Notes: a model not told the origin generated them from the letters alone. A DNA stretch of 64,000 bases from Fragum whitleyi (GCA_948146395.1 OX411544.1:58457642-58521641), one strand, 5' to 3'. Counted from the first letter of the stretch, positions 10,511 to 21,461 are shown. Program-made: numbers and translations.

Positions 10511-12000
10511 GGGTCCTCAAAAACTGCACTGATGGCACTGATACACACTCCGGTTGTATAAAAGCCGCTTTTAGGGATTCTACAACGTACACCGTAGGCA
10601 AACCGTAGGCCTATACAGATTTGGCGCGTTATCTATACGCATCATGTGGACCAATCGCCGAGCCCGGTTTGCGAGGCACAGACGACAGCCGGTCGCCGAT
10701 AAAAGGCTGACGGAACTGTAAAGGTCAGAAAATAGACTACATATATGTCTTCGATTGGCTGCAATAATGCCGGGGCAGCAAAATTGAATGTGGCAGTTAA
10801 CGCGTATTCCTGGATAAAACTGAATAAATGAAGAGAAAGGTGAAGAAGAAGATACAGATGACTGATGAGGGAAAAGAAGAGGAGAATTATTAAGAAGGCA
10901 AAGACGAAGACGACGACGACGACAAAGAAGAAAGCACATGTGTTTGTTCTTTACTAAATATATATTAAATCAAAGCACTGAAGTACTGATGGTGGACGTT
11001 TTTGTTGGCATACTAGAGTGATTATTCCATTTGTTGAGAAAAGAGAAATTTTACGTGTTAAATTTCGATAAAAGGAAAATGACCTGACCCAAGTTAGCAT
11101 TTTTCTTCACATACACATTTCTCAACATATATCGTCGATCGTCAACCCAAGTCCTGTAATTACAAGGTTTCGATAACTTTCGGCATTATGCTGGGGGTAG
11201 TAAAAAGAGTGATTGTCTGATCCATTGGGTATAAAAGGAAAGAAATGACAATTAGATTATCTAGGTATTATTATTTTTTGCAACACTAATCGATTCTCCG
11301 TGGTCACAATCAAAATTCTGTTGTTATCTCCTTGAAAAATTCAATACAGGGATAATCAATTAATGTTCCGCGACTTTCATTTTCGAACAAAAAAGAAAGT
11401 GTAAGAGCGAAAAAAAATTGCAGAAACTGTCGAGATTGAATGTCGTATGTTGAAAAGTAGTATAAAGCCCCGTTGCATAAACCTTTATCGCACGACCTAA
11501 CTGCTTTACACTACCTGCTCGCGTTGTATCCGTATTCATGTGTGTAATCTAGGTTATTATTCTATTATTAGTAGTTTCATGGGAGATTAACATTCCAGTA
11601 ATTCCATTTTCATGAATGACCTCCCATAGACCATTGGAAACAAGAGGCAAATTACTCACTCTGTCTGAGAAAAATAGTTCTACGCACGCAAAACGTTCAC
11701 CCGATCTCAAAATTGCATATGATTTCGCTCTTAAAAGATGTCTTTGAGGTTTCAACAAGTTATGTAGAATCCTTGTTTCACTCCATTTTAAAAAAAGCAT
11801 AGTTGTCAGACGGACACAACTCTTGAAAAAGAGTAAATTTAAACTAAGTGAGCACTACTGTTTTGAAAACCTATTAACATCTGACAGTATTGTTCTTACG
11901 CAGTATTATAACTCTGGTGAACGTAAACGTCCACCAAAAAGAATACCTGAGAGGATTTATGGCTTATTCGTCGAATACCAGAAAAAACAGAAAGACAAAG
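10511..12000. other. No gene seen
   Basis: The 119-aa minus ORF at 10580-10939 is Arg/Cys/Ser/Leu rich and partly reads a GA/GACGA repeat at 10840-10935. I see no domain. The ORF at 11549-11800 (minus) is likewise unrecognised. No splice-consistent exon pair found. Confidence 0.35.
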
Positions 12001-12007
12001 AAGAGTG

Positions 12008-12268
12008 AAGAAGAAGAAGAAGAAGAAGAAGAAGAAGAAGAAGAAGAAGAAGAAGAAGAAGAAGAAGAAGAAGAAGAAGGGGGAGGAAGAGGAGAAGAAG
12101 AAGAAGAAGGAGAAGAGGAAGAAGAAGGAGGAGGAAGAGGAGAAGAAGAAAAAGAAGGAGAAGAGGAAGAAGAAGAAGTGAGAAGAAGAAGAAGAATAAG
12201 GAGAAGAAGAAGAAGAAGAAGAAGAAGAAGAAGAAGAAGAAGAAGAAGAAGAAGAAGAAGAAGAAGAC
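12008..12268. repeat. (GAA)n microsatellite, about 260 bp
   Basis: Near-pure GAA/AAG triplets with GGA interruptions near 12078-12150. The apparent poly-Glu/poly-Arg protein read across it is an artefact. It abuts the hAT-like MITE at 12302. Long GAA tracts can form triplex and are length-unstable. Confidence 0.95.
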
Positions 12269-12301
12269 TGAGAAGAATTAATTTATCGTTTTATGGATAA
12301 C

Positions 12302-12576
12302 ATAGGCGTTTCTAGGACTTGAAAATTTATACTCACCCAGAAGGCAGCCAACATAGATTTTACATAATAAAGTCGATATGTGGACTGTGACAAAGAGGAA
12401 AGCCTTTGTTCCGCTCCCTTTATATTATTTGAGCGTTGGTGAATAATCAAAACATCGTAACCACAGCTTGAATAAGCTGTCGTTTCGATGTTATGATAAT
12501 TCACCAACGATATTTTTCAACATATGATTATTTCATTTACACTTTTGCGTAAATTGCGTAATGGGAGTTACGCCCT
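12302..12576. mobile_element. hAT-like MITE, copy 2 (inverted relative to copy 1)
   Basis: It begins ATAGGCGTTTCTAGGACTT and ends GGGAGTTACGCCCT, flanked by 8-bp direct repeats TGGATAAC (12294-12301 and 12577-12584). Its interior matches 9805-10070 in reverse complement, for example ACCACAGCTTGAATAAGCTG. The 74-aa minus ORF inside is not conserved in copy 1. Confidence 0.75.
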
Positions 12577-12950
12577 TGGATAACCACATTTACTTTTTTT
12601 AATAAACGTTGTCATGATTGAACAAAACTGAGAGGGAGATAATGGTTGCATCATTTATTCTTTTGGAAATTTCACCAGACCATTGCAACAGTTGTCTCCC
12701 TTTTGACCTTCAGGAAAAGTATCCGGACGTGCAATATAGCCGACGCGTGACATCAACACATTATTTAAAGTTGTGCAAATAGACAAGGAATGTTACCTCA
12801 GACACTAGTTGTAGAATTTCACTTCTGCGAAACAAAAAGGAAGGTAGGATCGAATCGCGATATTTCTGTCAAATTAGTGATTAAGAGTGTTTTAACTGCA
12901 GTTAAATTTCATAACTCAAAAATCATTTTGGCAGACGAGCTCTATGCCTG

Positions 12951-13349
12951 TGTCTTGTCAATTCGACCCTTCTTGTCGTTTCGACCCTTTAAATAATACC
13001 AAATTCATACGCTTATTGATCAATTGACTGTTCTGTAACTGGTTTAATCTTTTCAAACTAGGTTTCTAGGGAAAATACCAATGTTTTTTCTAACTATTTC
13101 TTTTTTAATTAGTTACCATAGAAATAATGAAGGATATAACAGACATTAAATTTAATATATTAACAAAACAAAAACAGTTGATAACTTTGGTTTTGACTCC
13201 CGAACTAGACAGGAAGAAATAGAAAATGTCGTCTGCGCATGCTCAGGGCCTAAACATTCACGCCCCCTGTCTAACCTCAGCTGCTCTGTAAAATTAACTC
13301 TGGACCCTTAATTCACCTGACCAATCAGAAGGGTCGAATTGACAAGACA
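12951..13349. mobile_element. 399-bp element with perfect 23-bp terminal inverted repeats
   Basis: The left end (12951-12973) starts TGTCTTGTCAATTCGACCC and the right end (13327-13349) is its exact reverse complement over 23 bp. The interior is AT-rich without an ORF of note. No clear target duplication, so the superfamily is unassigned. Exact terminal identity suggests fairly recent mobility. Confidence 0.75.
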
Positions 13350-13720
13350 ATCAATTGATTGGTTTAGAACAGCTACCTAGGTTATTCTGGTGCAGAAAGC
13401 TTCACTTTCTATTTATCCTAGATGATCTTTGAGTTTGTATTTGAATGTTCATATGACATTTCGAATTTTTATTACTAAAAAGTTTAATAATATACATTAT
13501 GATTGCACATGCGCAATGTTTTATTTCTTAAGGGGTCGAAAAAACAGGTCACAAGGCTAACCTCTTTTTTTCGTCTGATGATAAATAGAGGGGACCTTGA
13601 TTTTATAATAAACTATTTCACTAATAATTTCACAATCTCTATGTTGTTAATACTCAACCGAAATGTCTTTTCAAGACGATTCCAATGAGTACCCACAACT
13701 TAGGGTTTCATTGAGAAATA

Positions 13721-13998
13721 GAGCCGCCGTCATGGCGCAGTTGGTAGCGCGTCAGACTGTCAATCTAGAGGTCCCGGGTTCGATCCCCGATGGCGGCACT
13801 CATTCTTTCCGACTATTTGTCTCTCACCAATGGGTTGATAATCGTAGACCTATGTGAGATAGTAGCTGGAGGCTAGGAAAGAATGTGGTGGTTGTACTGG
13901 TGAGAGAAATACCAGGAAACCATTGTTAGGTGCTCCAGCCGCCGCGATATAACTGAAATAATGTTGAAAGCGGCGTTAAACTCCATTCAATCAATCAA
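13721..13998 (+). mobile_element. SINE family A, full-length copy with 14-bp TSD
   Basis: The tRNA-like head at 13723-13798 has an A box (TGGCGCAGTTGGTAGCGCG), an anticodon-loop-like GACTGTCAATC (GTC, Asp-like) and a B box (GGGTTCGATCCCC), closed by GGCGGCA. The body includes ACCAATGGGTTGATAATCGT and GGTGCTCCAGCCGCCGCGAT, and the tail is CAATCAATCAA. The 14-bp direct repeat TTCATTGAGAAATA flanks it (13707-13720 and 13999-14012). Other copies: 680, 35165, 39304, 56433. Confidence 0.92.
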
Positions 13999-14012
13999 TT
14001 CATTGAGAAATA

Positions 14013-15170
14013 AAGATATTCAACTGGCTTTAAGCCTTTTATCTGTACTTCTGTAGATGGTCTAAATGGATCATTGTTACAATGAAATATAACGTAGAAA
14101 AATTGAGACTAACTTGTGATGTAGACAAATATAACTCTTCACAGATCTATTTGAGCTGGGTATTTGTGTACACAGTCACAGGAGCTATTCATATTATCAA
14201 TGGGGATAACTCTGATGTATTTTGGAAGTATTTTACTCCTTTTTATTATTATTTAATTTGTTTCATTAACTAGGACCTGCAGTCCAGTGTTGGCACCAGT
14301 AGGCAGTGCTCTTATCATTTCCTGCAATGTTTTCAAAAGTGCACATCTTTCTTACAGTTCAAGTTGCAAGGATTGAAGATAAAAAACTATTTTCAGCAAA
14401 ATAGCCTATATATTCATTAGTTTTAATTGAGTTTGGTATGTCTATGACTAGATACGATAACGTATCCCTCCTTTGATAATCTGATGTGGGAGGCAGCATA
14501 TCAGGGAGAGGGGTACATTATTGCAGCTAGTCTATGACTGTCTGTTCATACAGCTATATTTTTTCCCTTTCTGGTATGAAGTACTGTTGTCTGTAAGACA
14601 AATTTTTATTACAGATCAGTTGAGATTCCAGAGGGGGGGGGGCAATTATTAAGATCGTCGAATGAAATTGATTCCATAATAAGATGCCAAATTGAGTCCA
14701 ATTTAGTGTCTGCCAAATTGAGTCCAACTTAGTATCAAACAAATAGATCTACATGAAATCAAAATTATTTGTTGGCAATGTGTCAAAATATTGTTGACAC
14801 ATCTGTTCACATTATGGTATAGCAACTCAGTTGGAAATTTTACTTCAATACGTTTATACTATATTAATAATCCTTTATATATCATTATTCAAGGACAATG
14901 CATGATAGTTTAAAATGTTATTTAATCATCTTTTGTCTTTTGATGAAAATTATCACCTAATATGAACTGTACCAATAAAGTAATTTATTATTGTATAATG
15001 TAATCCGAGACTCTCGAGTACATGGACTATTGATACATGTATATTAAGAAAGGTAAGGAAGGAAGGTAACCAACTGATTTGACTGCATTTATGCATGAAT
15101 TATTCCCCTTTTTACAAAGTATGATTTGCAATGCAAAACATTATGCAAAAGCATATAGAATCTGCATTTA
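14013..15170. other. No gene seen; tail of an AGCTCGGCTG-type repeat near 14290
   Basis: CACCAGTAGGCAGTGCTCTT at about 14296 matches the tail of the element ending near 16120. A G9 run is at 14633-14641. Nearby, CCAAATTGAGTCCAATTTAG and CCAAATTGAGTCCAACTTAG form a local duplication at 14688-14731. No exon recognised. Confidence 0.4.
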
Positions 15171-15176
15171 AGTTTT

Positions 15177-16107
15177 AGCTCGGCTGTTTTTGGAGAAAAC
15201 CTGAGGTATTGCTATAGTCTTGATGTCTTTTGGTACAAAGTCCAAGGTCATCAGTCAAGGTCATTTTTTTTCAAGGTAAGATAAAAAACAAAAAACAAAC
15301 AAACAAACAACAAAAAAAAAAACGGTAACATGTAACGTAACTTTTGAATGGTAAGACATTGAGCCTTCATTTTTCACATGATGATTACCTGGGACAAGGC
15401 CAGTGTAAATGTCATCAGTAAAGGGCAAGGTCCTTTGGTGTAAAATACTCATTTATAACATAAAAACTTCAAAATTTGGTTTAACTTTTGATTGGTAAAG
15501 ACACTTACTGTTGAAAAGTGGTATAAGGGTCACTTTAAGTTCTGCTGCTTTTGAGGAAAACCCGAGGTATTGCTTTAGCCTTGTTGACAGTAAAGTTGTT
15601 TTCATCGTTGTTGTTGTTGTTGTTGTCATAGTAATGTGAAGACCTTGACATTTTGTGATATATTTCTCCACTGAAGGCATTCAAGATATCTCTCTACTGA
15701 AGGCCTTCATGTTATGTCTCTACTGAAGGCCTTGAGGATATCTCTCTACTGAAGGCATTTAGGATATCTCTCTACTGAAGGCATTCATGATATCTCTCTG
15801 CTGAAGGCATTCAGGATATCTCTCTACTGAAGGCCTTCATGATATGTCTCTACTGAAGGCATTCAGGATATCTCTCTACTGAAGGCCTTCATGATATGCC
15901 TCTACTGAAGGCATTCAGGATATTGCTCTACTGAAGGCAATAAGGATATCTCTCTACTGAAGGCATTCACATGAAACTTGGCACACATGTTCACCAAAAA
16001 AGAGCAATCTTTATTATCAAGGGGAATAACTCTAGAAGCATTTTGTGCAAATTATGCCCTTTTTGGCTTTCGTTATTTAACCATCCAGCACTTATAACAG
16101 CCGAGCT
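15177..16107. mobile_element. AGCTCGGCTG-type non-autonomous element with internal repeats
   Basis: The terminal or subterminal inverted repeat AGCTCGGCTGTT (15177-15188) matches AACAGCCGAGCT (16096-16107). The interior carries repeated ACTTTTGAATGGTAAG / ACTTTTGATTGGTAAAG units and the expanded 26-bp minisatellite at 15668-15970. A relative lies at 27806-28655, and an internal array of the same unit at 17140-17720. No ORF. Confidence 0.7.
15668..15970. repeat. 26-bp minisatellite, about 12 units
   Basis: Twelve CTGAAGGC cores are spaced about 26 bp apart. The unit is close to CTCTACTGAAGGCATTCAGG plus ATATCT, with alternating CATTCAGG and CCTTCATG variants that suggest a two-unit higher-order repeat in the middle. 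The related element at about 28490 has only one such unit (CCGAAGGCATTCAC), so the array expanded inside this copy. Confidence 0.9.
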
Positions 16108-16314
16108 TGGGCACCAGTAGGCAGTGTTCTTCTTTATTTTCATCACATAACTGTTAAGATGCATTGAAATCTCTTGTAAAAGATGATAAATATTTTGACA
16201 TTTGCAATAGTTTTGAACTAACCTCTTTGTTTTAATAAAAAATCAATAGATCTGTTAAAGATAAAATAAGACCCTTTTAAATGGATAGCGATTGTTAGCT
16301 TTAAAGGAAGTTAA

Positions 16315-16551
16315 CCCTTGTCATGCTGAACCCCAATATTCCTTCTGGCTGGAGCTATAGACAAACATCAGCCTGCACATGTGTGCAGTCTGATGTTAGT
16401 CTACACCACCTGTTTCTCACTTTCAAACCAGAGTTGTCAATGGATTTGGTTTTTTCAAATAAAAGTTGACCTACAGTTGGTTCATTCAGTGCTTTTTGCT
16501 CTTTTATTTTGATGAAAATTTTTAGCTAAAATTTATTCAGCATGACAAGGG
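16315..16551. mobile_element. piggyBac-like MITE A, copy 1
   Basis: Ends CCCTTGTCATGCTGAA and TTCAGCATGACAAGGG are inverted repeats. The left flank is TTAA (16311-16314) and the right flank TGAA (16552-16555), consistent with a TTAA target with one change. TTAA duplication with CCC-starting termini is the piggyBac hallmark. The interior has a GCACATGTGTGCAGTCTGAT palindrome shared with copy 2. Length 237 bp, no ORF. Confidence 0.8.
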
Positions 16552-16639
16552 TGAACAAGTAGAGGATGTCAATCAAAAGGCTGATTCATCAATAAATTAT
16601 TCATTTGAACCAAAATGAAATGATGAACTTCATTTGTGT

Positions 16640-17945
16640 TTTTGAGGGTGCTAATTTTTGTAGAAACCTTAAAAATGGGTTGATTGCAAAAAGGGAAGCA
16701 TTTTGAGGCTCTCTGTAAATGTTGTTGCCCAAAATGATATGAATTGGCATTTTTATTGTATATGAAAAAGAAATACTTTGGTGTATTTATTATAACAAGG
16801 ATTGTGAAATAATTAGAGTTGATGCTTTAAAACTAGCCCCAGACTTGTGAATACCAAGAAATAGTCGCCTTATCATTGCACTGTTGCTTTTCTTTTATAC
16901 TGACGCTGCTAGGTGAATTTATGACTTCACAAAATTCAATGCAAGAATTTGATCCAAGGTTTGAGTCATGCTCTATTTGAATGCTTGACATAAAAAAAGT
17001 TTTACCGATTTTACTTAGTAAATGAATGTGTATATGAATTCAAATAAAACCTTTTTATGCCCATGCATCAATAGATCGGGGGCATTATTGTTTTTGCAGT
17101 GGTTTTTTTTTGCTGTTTGTTCGTTTTTCCCCTAAAATTTTAACATTGGCCATAACTTTTGATTGGTAAGTGATTGGGCCTTCCTTTTTTAATGTGCATT
17201 TCTTGTTATAAAACCTTTCTGTAGGTATCAACTTCAAGGTCATCTGTCAAGGTGGTCTTTATCAAGGTCAAATAAGTGTGAATTAAAACATTGACAATGG
17301 CCATTATTTTGCAATGGTAAGTAACATACGGCTTTGATATTTCACATGTGTATTGCTTATGACAACAGCTTTCAGTTGATACCAAAGTCAAGGCTATCAG
17401 TCAAGGTCAAAGTCAAATCATCAAGGTTACTTAATTTTAAACTTTTGATTGGTAAGTGATGCAGCTTTTTTATTTCACATATGCATTGCTGTGACAAGGT
17501 CTTTCTGTTGGTACCAACTTCAAGGTCATCACTCAAGGTCAAGGACTTTTTCAAGGTCAAATTTGTTTAGAATTCAAACTTTGGCATTTGCCATTTCTTT
17601 GCAATGGTAAGTGTGATAGCTTTTATATTTTACAATTGTTTCACTTATTACAAGACCTTCAGTTGATAGCAAAGTCAAGGCTATCAGTCAAGGTCGACAT
17701 CATTCTTCAAGGTCAGGGCATACATATTTTTGAAACACATCTTGTTAGTATTTTGAATAGAATACATTGAATTATAAATTTGGACAACCAAATATTGCAG
17801 ACAAAAAGATAAGTATCCTTGAGATGTTATAGGCATGTGTATTTACATATTAATCAACATTATCTCTTGTTAACACCCAGGTTTTGTTCATCAATATAAA
17901 CCTACAACAACCTGAAAGTTGGCTGAAACATGCATTTATCAGGGC
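16640..17945. repeat. Copy of the 1708-type repeat split by an ACTTTTGATTGG array
   Basis: 16640-17040 resembles the head of the 1708-2225 repeat (CTCTGTAAATGTTGTTGCCC). 17820-17945 resembles its tail (TAACACCCAGGTTTTGTTC, ACCTACAACAACCTGAAA). Between them, 17095-17765 is an array of about four units of roughly 145 bp, each with ACTTTTGATTGGTAAGTGAT and CAAGGTCATC-type phrases. The minus ORFs here read the array. Confidence 0.6.
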
Positions 17946-18720
17946 TCATGTTTGACACTTATAAGTTGATAAGCACAGTTGTCACTTTTATTTCTTTATA
18001 AGAGATTCATATTTTATATGAATCTCTTAAAAAGACATGAAGAAGCCAGTTGAAATAGTCAATAAGCATAAACAAGAAATATTGACTTATGATCCACTTA
18101 TTCTATTGGGTTGACCCCTAAACAGCAGATTTGACCCCTAAAAAAATCACAGTCAAGGGGTCAATGACTTCTGAAATTCAAAAGCTAGCACAAGCCCTGT
18201 ATATGCAAAAAAATCTGATGATAATAACTTTACTGACCATGAAGGAAGTGAATTGTGTGATTTGGTTTTATCAGTGTTTGGAATCTAAAAATGCTTGATA
18301 AAATTACAAGCATTTTATTTACCAATAAATATTTGATGTTCTTTGTATGCAAAATATTTAACAGTCACTGAACGTAGAACACATGTGCAATAAGCTGGAT
18401 GAAAATTTTTCCCTAGGTAAATCTTTTTCTCATTTCTTTGTTTGAAAATTATCATGATTTTGTGTTGATGTTGATTTGATTATTGAAATTTCATTGAAAA
18501 TAATTTCATAATAATTTGACTTATGATAGCAGCTCAGAGATTTTTCTGATCCTTTTCTAGTTAAGGTTACAAATTGTATTTAAAAAACTCCTTGGAATAA
18601 GAGGTATTGAAACATAGCTTTGGTTAGAGTATTTTTATTTGAAGATGAAGATCGCATTAGTTACTTAAACCAGTGGCATATTTCTTTCTGAATATCTTCA
18701 AATGATTACTCTTTACACCT
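17946..18720. other. No gene seen
   Basis: AT-rich. A short hairpin GAGATTCATATTTTATATGAATCTC is at 18002-18026. A local duplication TTGACCCCTAAA occurs at 18112 and 18130. No exon or transposon terminus recognised. Confidence 0.4.
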
Positions 18721-18721
18721 A

Positions 18722-19868
18722 CTTATGGATTCTTAATATTTCTGGTACCAGATCTACCAAAACACCCTTTCCTAGCTTCCAGCTTTGCATTTAAGGTTCT
18801 TGTAAAGTGTTTGAGGCCAAATTTTAAAACACTTCATTTGCCAAGAAAAAACAATATATCCATGCATATTATATATCAAAATGAGGCTATTCATGAGAAT
18901 AAGCAGTTAAGCAACACAAGACTGCCATAGCCATAGGGGTATAGGAGAAACATTGTGGAAAAGGGTCATTTTGTACAGAACAAACAACTGCAAGACTGTT
19001 GGATAAAATTGGCCTTTATTTGGAAAAAGGAAAGACTAAAGTTCTACCCAGGTACTACTACAAATGTTGGTATAAAACTCAAGCCCAAAACATAATAATG
19101 CATGCAATTTATTTTGACATATTTTATAAATACATATGTCATGTGTCAATCTAATTTTGTAAACGTGTAGATCTTTGTAAGGTATGGTGTGTTTTCACAA
19201 CATAAATGGACATTAATAGTTTATATACCTGTAAGGTTGTTTAGCAATATATCAATTTATTTTTCACTGAATGATAAATATATAGTAATTAATAGTAATT
19301 TATTATAGATCAATGAATTCAAAAACTATAATTTGAAATAAATTGCAGAAAATATTTCACAATATTATGGTGTGCTGTAACTTACACCATACCTATCATC
19401 TATTTTGAAAACAGACCAAACCGGTTTGACAAGTATAAATATAAATGGAAATTGAGACCAAGTTTTATATCTAAGGTTGTAGTGGTACCTGGGTTGTACT
19501 TTAGACTGTACTTTGTTAAAATATGAGCTGATATGGTCCAACCGTCTTGCAGTTGCTTGTTCTGTACAAAATGACCCTTTTCCACAATGTTTTGGCTTTA
19601 CCACTATAGCTATGGCTGTCTTCTGCTGCTCAACTGCTTGTGTTAAAAAAAATAGCTTCATTTTTTTATACAATATACCTGGACATACTACTTTTTCTTG
19701 GCAAATGAAGCGCCCTTTAAATTGAGTCTCTAACACTTTACATGAACCTTAATGGTACTAGAATAATAATATTATTCTAGTACCATTAAATGCAAAGCTG
19801 GAAGCTAGAAAAGGATATAATGGTAGTATGAGTACCAGAAATATTAAGAATCCATAGTTAGGTGAATC
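18722..19868. repeat. Long imperfect inverted repeat, arms about 360-410 bp
   Basis: The left arm (18722-19082) contains ATGGATTCTTAATATTTCTG, CTAGCTTCCAGCTTTGCATT, ATTGTGGAAAAGGGTCATTT and ACCCAGGTACTACTACA. The right arm (19457-19868) contains their reverse complements in reverse order. About 375 bp separates the arms. Arms are clearly diverged, so this is old. The 123-aa ORF on the minus strand reads one arm and has no recognised domain. Confidence 0.75.
19749..19789. repeat. 41-bp perfect short hairpin
   Basis: TTAATGGTACTAGAATAAT pairs exactly with ATTATTCTAGTACCATTAA around a 3-nt loop. It lies within the right arm of the 18722-19868 inverted repeat, where the left arm has only the simple sequence GCATTTAAGG. 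It is therefore a later local inverted duplication. Confidence 0.9.
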
Positions 19869-19957
19869 AGCTGATGTAAAGATGCAGACAACAAAAACAG
19901 TTAGGCAAAATTTAAAATTTTATTGTCTCCCATGATATCACTCCATAGAACATTAAA

Positions 19958-20325
19958 ATTACTTAGCCTTGTAAACCTTCTATTAAGCAACCACTTACAG
20001 TGGTCAAAAAGCAGTCGTTAAAGAAAATGGTGGCTTAGTACATGTTTTGTTTACAAAAAAGAAAACATAATTCCAATTGAATATCTATGTATTTGCGAAT
20101 TTCTCAGTAAACATATTTTGTCAAAACTCAATAGAATCATCTTATTGAGGATGCTTTTGAGTTTTAACAACAAATGATTCATGTACAATAATTTTTAAAC
20201 AAATTATATCTACTTCTAAAGATAATTTGATTTAAAGAAGGGAATATTGAAAACGGTTGCTTAACAAAAATGATCGCTTAATTGACGTGGTGGCTAGAGC
20301 AAGATAGACTATAGTTTCTCAACAA
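19958..20325. mobile_element. TA-type MITE with GCGACCAC-like arms, copy 1
   Basis: Contains AAGCAACCACTTACAGTGGTC at the left and ACGTGGTGGCTAGAGCAAGATAGACTATA at the right (motif positions 19983 and 20284), matching 54827-55173 in order. The arms are more diverged than in that copy. A shared interior phrase is TTGATTTAAAGAAGG followed by GAAAACGGTTGCTTAA. Confidence 0.65.
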
Positions 20326-21026
20326 GCAATTTCTAGTTTTCCAAGAACCTTTTTATTCAACAAAGGATGGTCTCATTCTAACCCTTTTGAATTTAAACTA
20401 GCCTAAAAATTGGAAGAGTTAGTGGACAAATAAATGTAGGATTGAGTGAAAATGGGGTTAAAATAAGCTTAATTTAGGAGCCAATATAGCATCTTGAACT
20501 TTCAACACTTATCCTACTGAATTTTGCTTGAAACAATTTGCATATTGGGACATTTTAACCTCTCTGGCTCAATTTTAGCTCGACTATTGGTAGAAAAAGG
20601 GGGCTATTCAGGTCAACTGGGCGTTGGTGTTGGCGTTGGTGTCAGCGTAATGATTTAAATCTTATGTCATATTGTTAAAAAGATGAAATAAGGAACCTTT
20701 CAGAATTCATTTATTATACACTTATTCAGAGAGAGTTGTGTATAACCTTCACATATTATAAGAATTATTCTTCTGTTTAACCTATAGTCTTAAATGTTTT
20801 GACTATATTTACCATATTATTTGTAAATCTTGTTGATTTCCTCCTTTTTCAACAATGTTTGTTGCTTGCTGTAAACATTATGTATGTTTAATGCAATGCA
20901 ATATATTGTTTTATATTGTATTGTTTTGTATTTTCACTTGCCTTCAATTGTCATGTTCAGCTCTTTGAAATTGGACCGGTCTAAAATTTTGTTATACAGT
21001 AAAGAATTATTATTGTGACTGTAATA
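20326..21026. other. Intergenic; head of an AGCTCGACTATT-type repeat
   Basis: A repeat head TTTTAGCTCGACTATTGGTAGAAAAAGGGGGCTATTCAGG begins at 20574 and is soon truncated. 20962-21008 resembles the GGTCTAAAATTTTGTAAAACAGGAAAG end of piggyBac-like MITE B. The transporter promoter or a noncoding first exon could lie anywhere upstream of 21318; no clear TATA or initiator was identified. Confidence 0.4.
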
Positions 21027-21102
21027 ACTATCAAGTTGACATTTTCACAATAAGCACCTCTTTACTTTTCAGAGTTGAGTTGTACATGAAAAATGGATGC
21101 TG
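21027..21102 (+). pseudogene. Duplicated 5' segment of transporter coding exon 1
   Basis: This stretch parallels 21271-21350: TCAAGTTGACATTTTC, a pyrimidine-rich tract ending TTTACTTTTCAG, then GTTGTACATGAAAAATGGATGCTGGA against ACTCGTACATAAAAAATGGATGCCGATG in the real exon. After GGATGCTGGA the match stops at a TAG. It looks like a truncated tandem duplicate of the acceptor plus start codon. Confidence 0.7.
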
Positions 21103-21139
21103 GACTAGTTCTAGTGGATTAAACTTAAGAAGTCTTTTA

Positions 21140-21200
21140 AACATTGTTGAAAATGAAGAAATTGCTTTTCACAAGCAATTTCTTCATTTTCCTAAATGTT
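21140..21200. repeat. GAAATTGCT/AGCAATTTC hairpin
   Basis: AACATTGTTGAAAATGAAGAAATTGCT pairs with AGCAATTTCTTCATTTTCCTAAATGTT. The same hairpin core occurs at 24340-24409 and inside MITE B copies at 23750-23825 and 31800-31875. Confidence 0.75.
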
Positions 21201-21337
21201 TTTTAGAAGCTTTTATCTTCAAGAGCATCAAAATGGAATTGTGTGGGAATGAAATAAGAGCTACTTGATTTATCATTAAGTTGACATTTTCTTTATAAGA
21301 TCCTCTTGACCTTTCAGGTTTGACTCGTACATAAAAA

Positions 21338-21461
21338 ATGGATGCCGATGAAGTGCTGAAAGCTCTCGGAGGTCGTGGACGCTATCAGATATTGGTCTAT
21401 ATTTCTCTGTGTCTAATCTATATGAGAGGAGCGTGGCATGCTTTTGCCATCATGTTTTTAG
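21338..21461 (+). CDS. Transporter coding exon 1 (start)
   Basis: ATG at 21338 follows an A-rich context (AAAAAATGG). It encodes residues 1-41: a short cytosolic N-terminus (MDADEVLKALGGRGRYQ) and the first membrane helix (ILVYISLCLIYM...). Ends phase 1 at a strong GTAAGT donor at 21462. Confidence 0.9.

Noticed and set aside
10580..10939. 119-aa minus-strand ORF
   Set aside because: Arg/Leu/Ser/Cys-rich reading across a GACGAC repeat; no domain or splice partner.
11890..12300. 136-aa poly-Glu/poly-Arg reading frame
   Set aside because: It is a direct reading of the GAA microsatellite with no coding context.
13723..13798. Possible genuine tRNA gene (Asp-like anticodon GTC)
   Set aside because: It is the head of a full-length SINE with a 200-bp body and 14-bp target duplication; four related copies exist in the window.
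15668..15970. Possible CRISPR array
   Set aside because: Units are about 26 bp head to tail without unique spacers; this is a eukaryotic minisatellite.
19365..19736. 123-aa minus-strand ORF
   Set aside because: Lies in one arm of a diverged inverted repeat; no domain, and the other arm is not open in the same frame.
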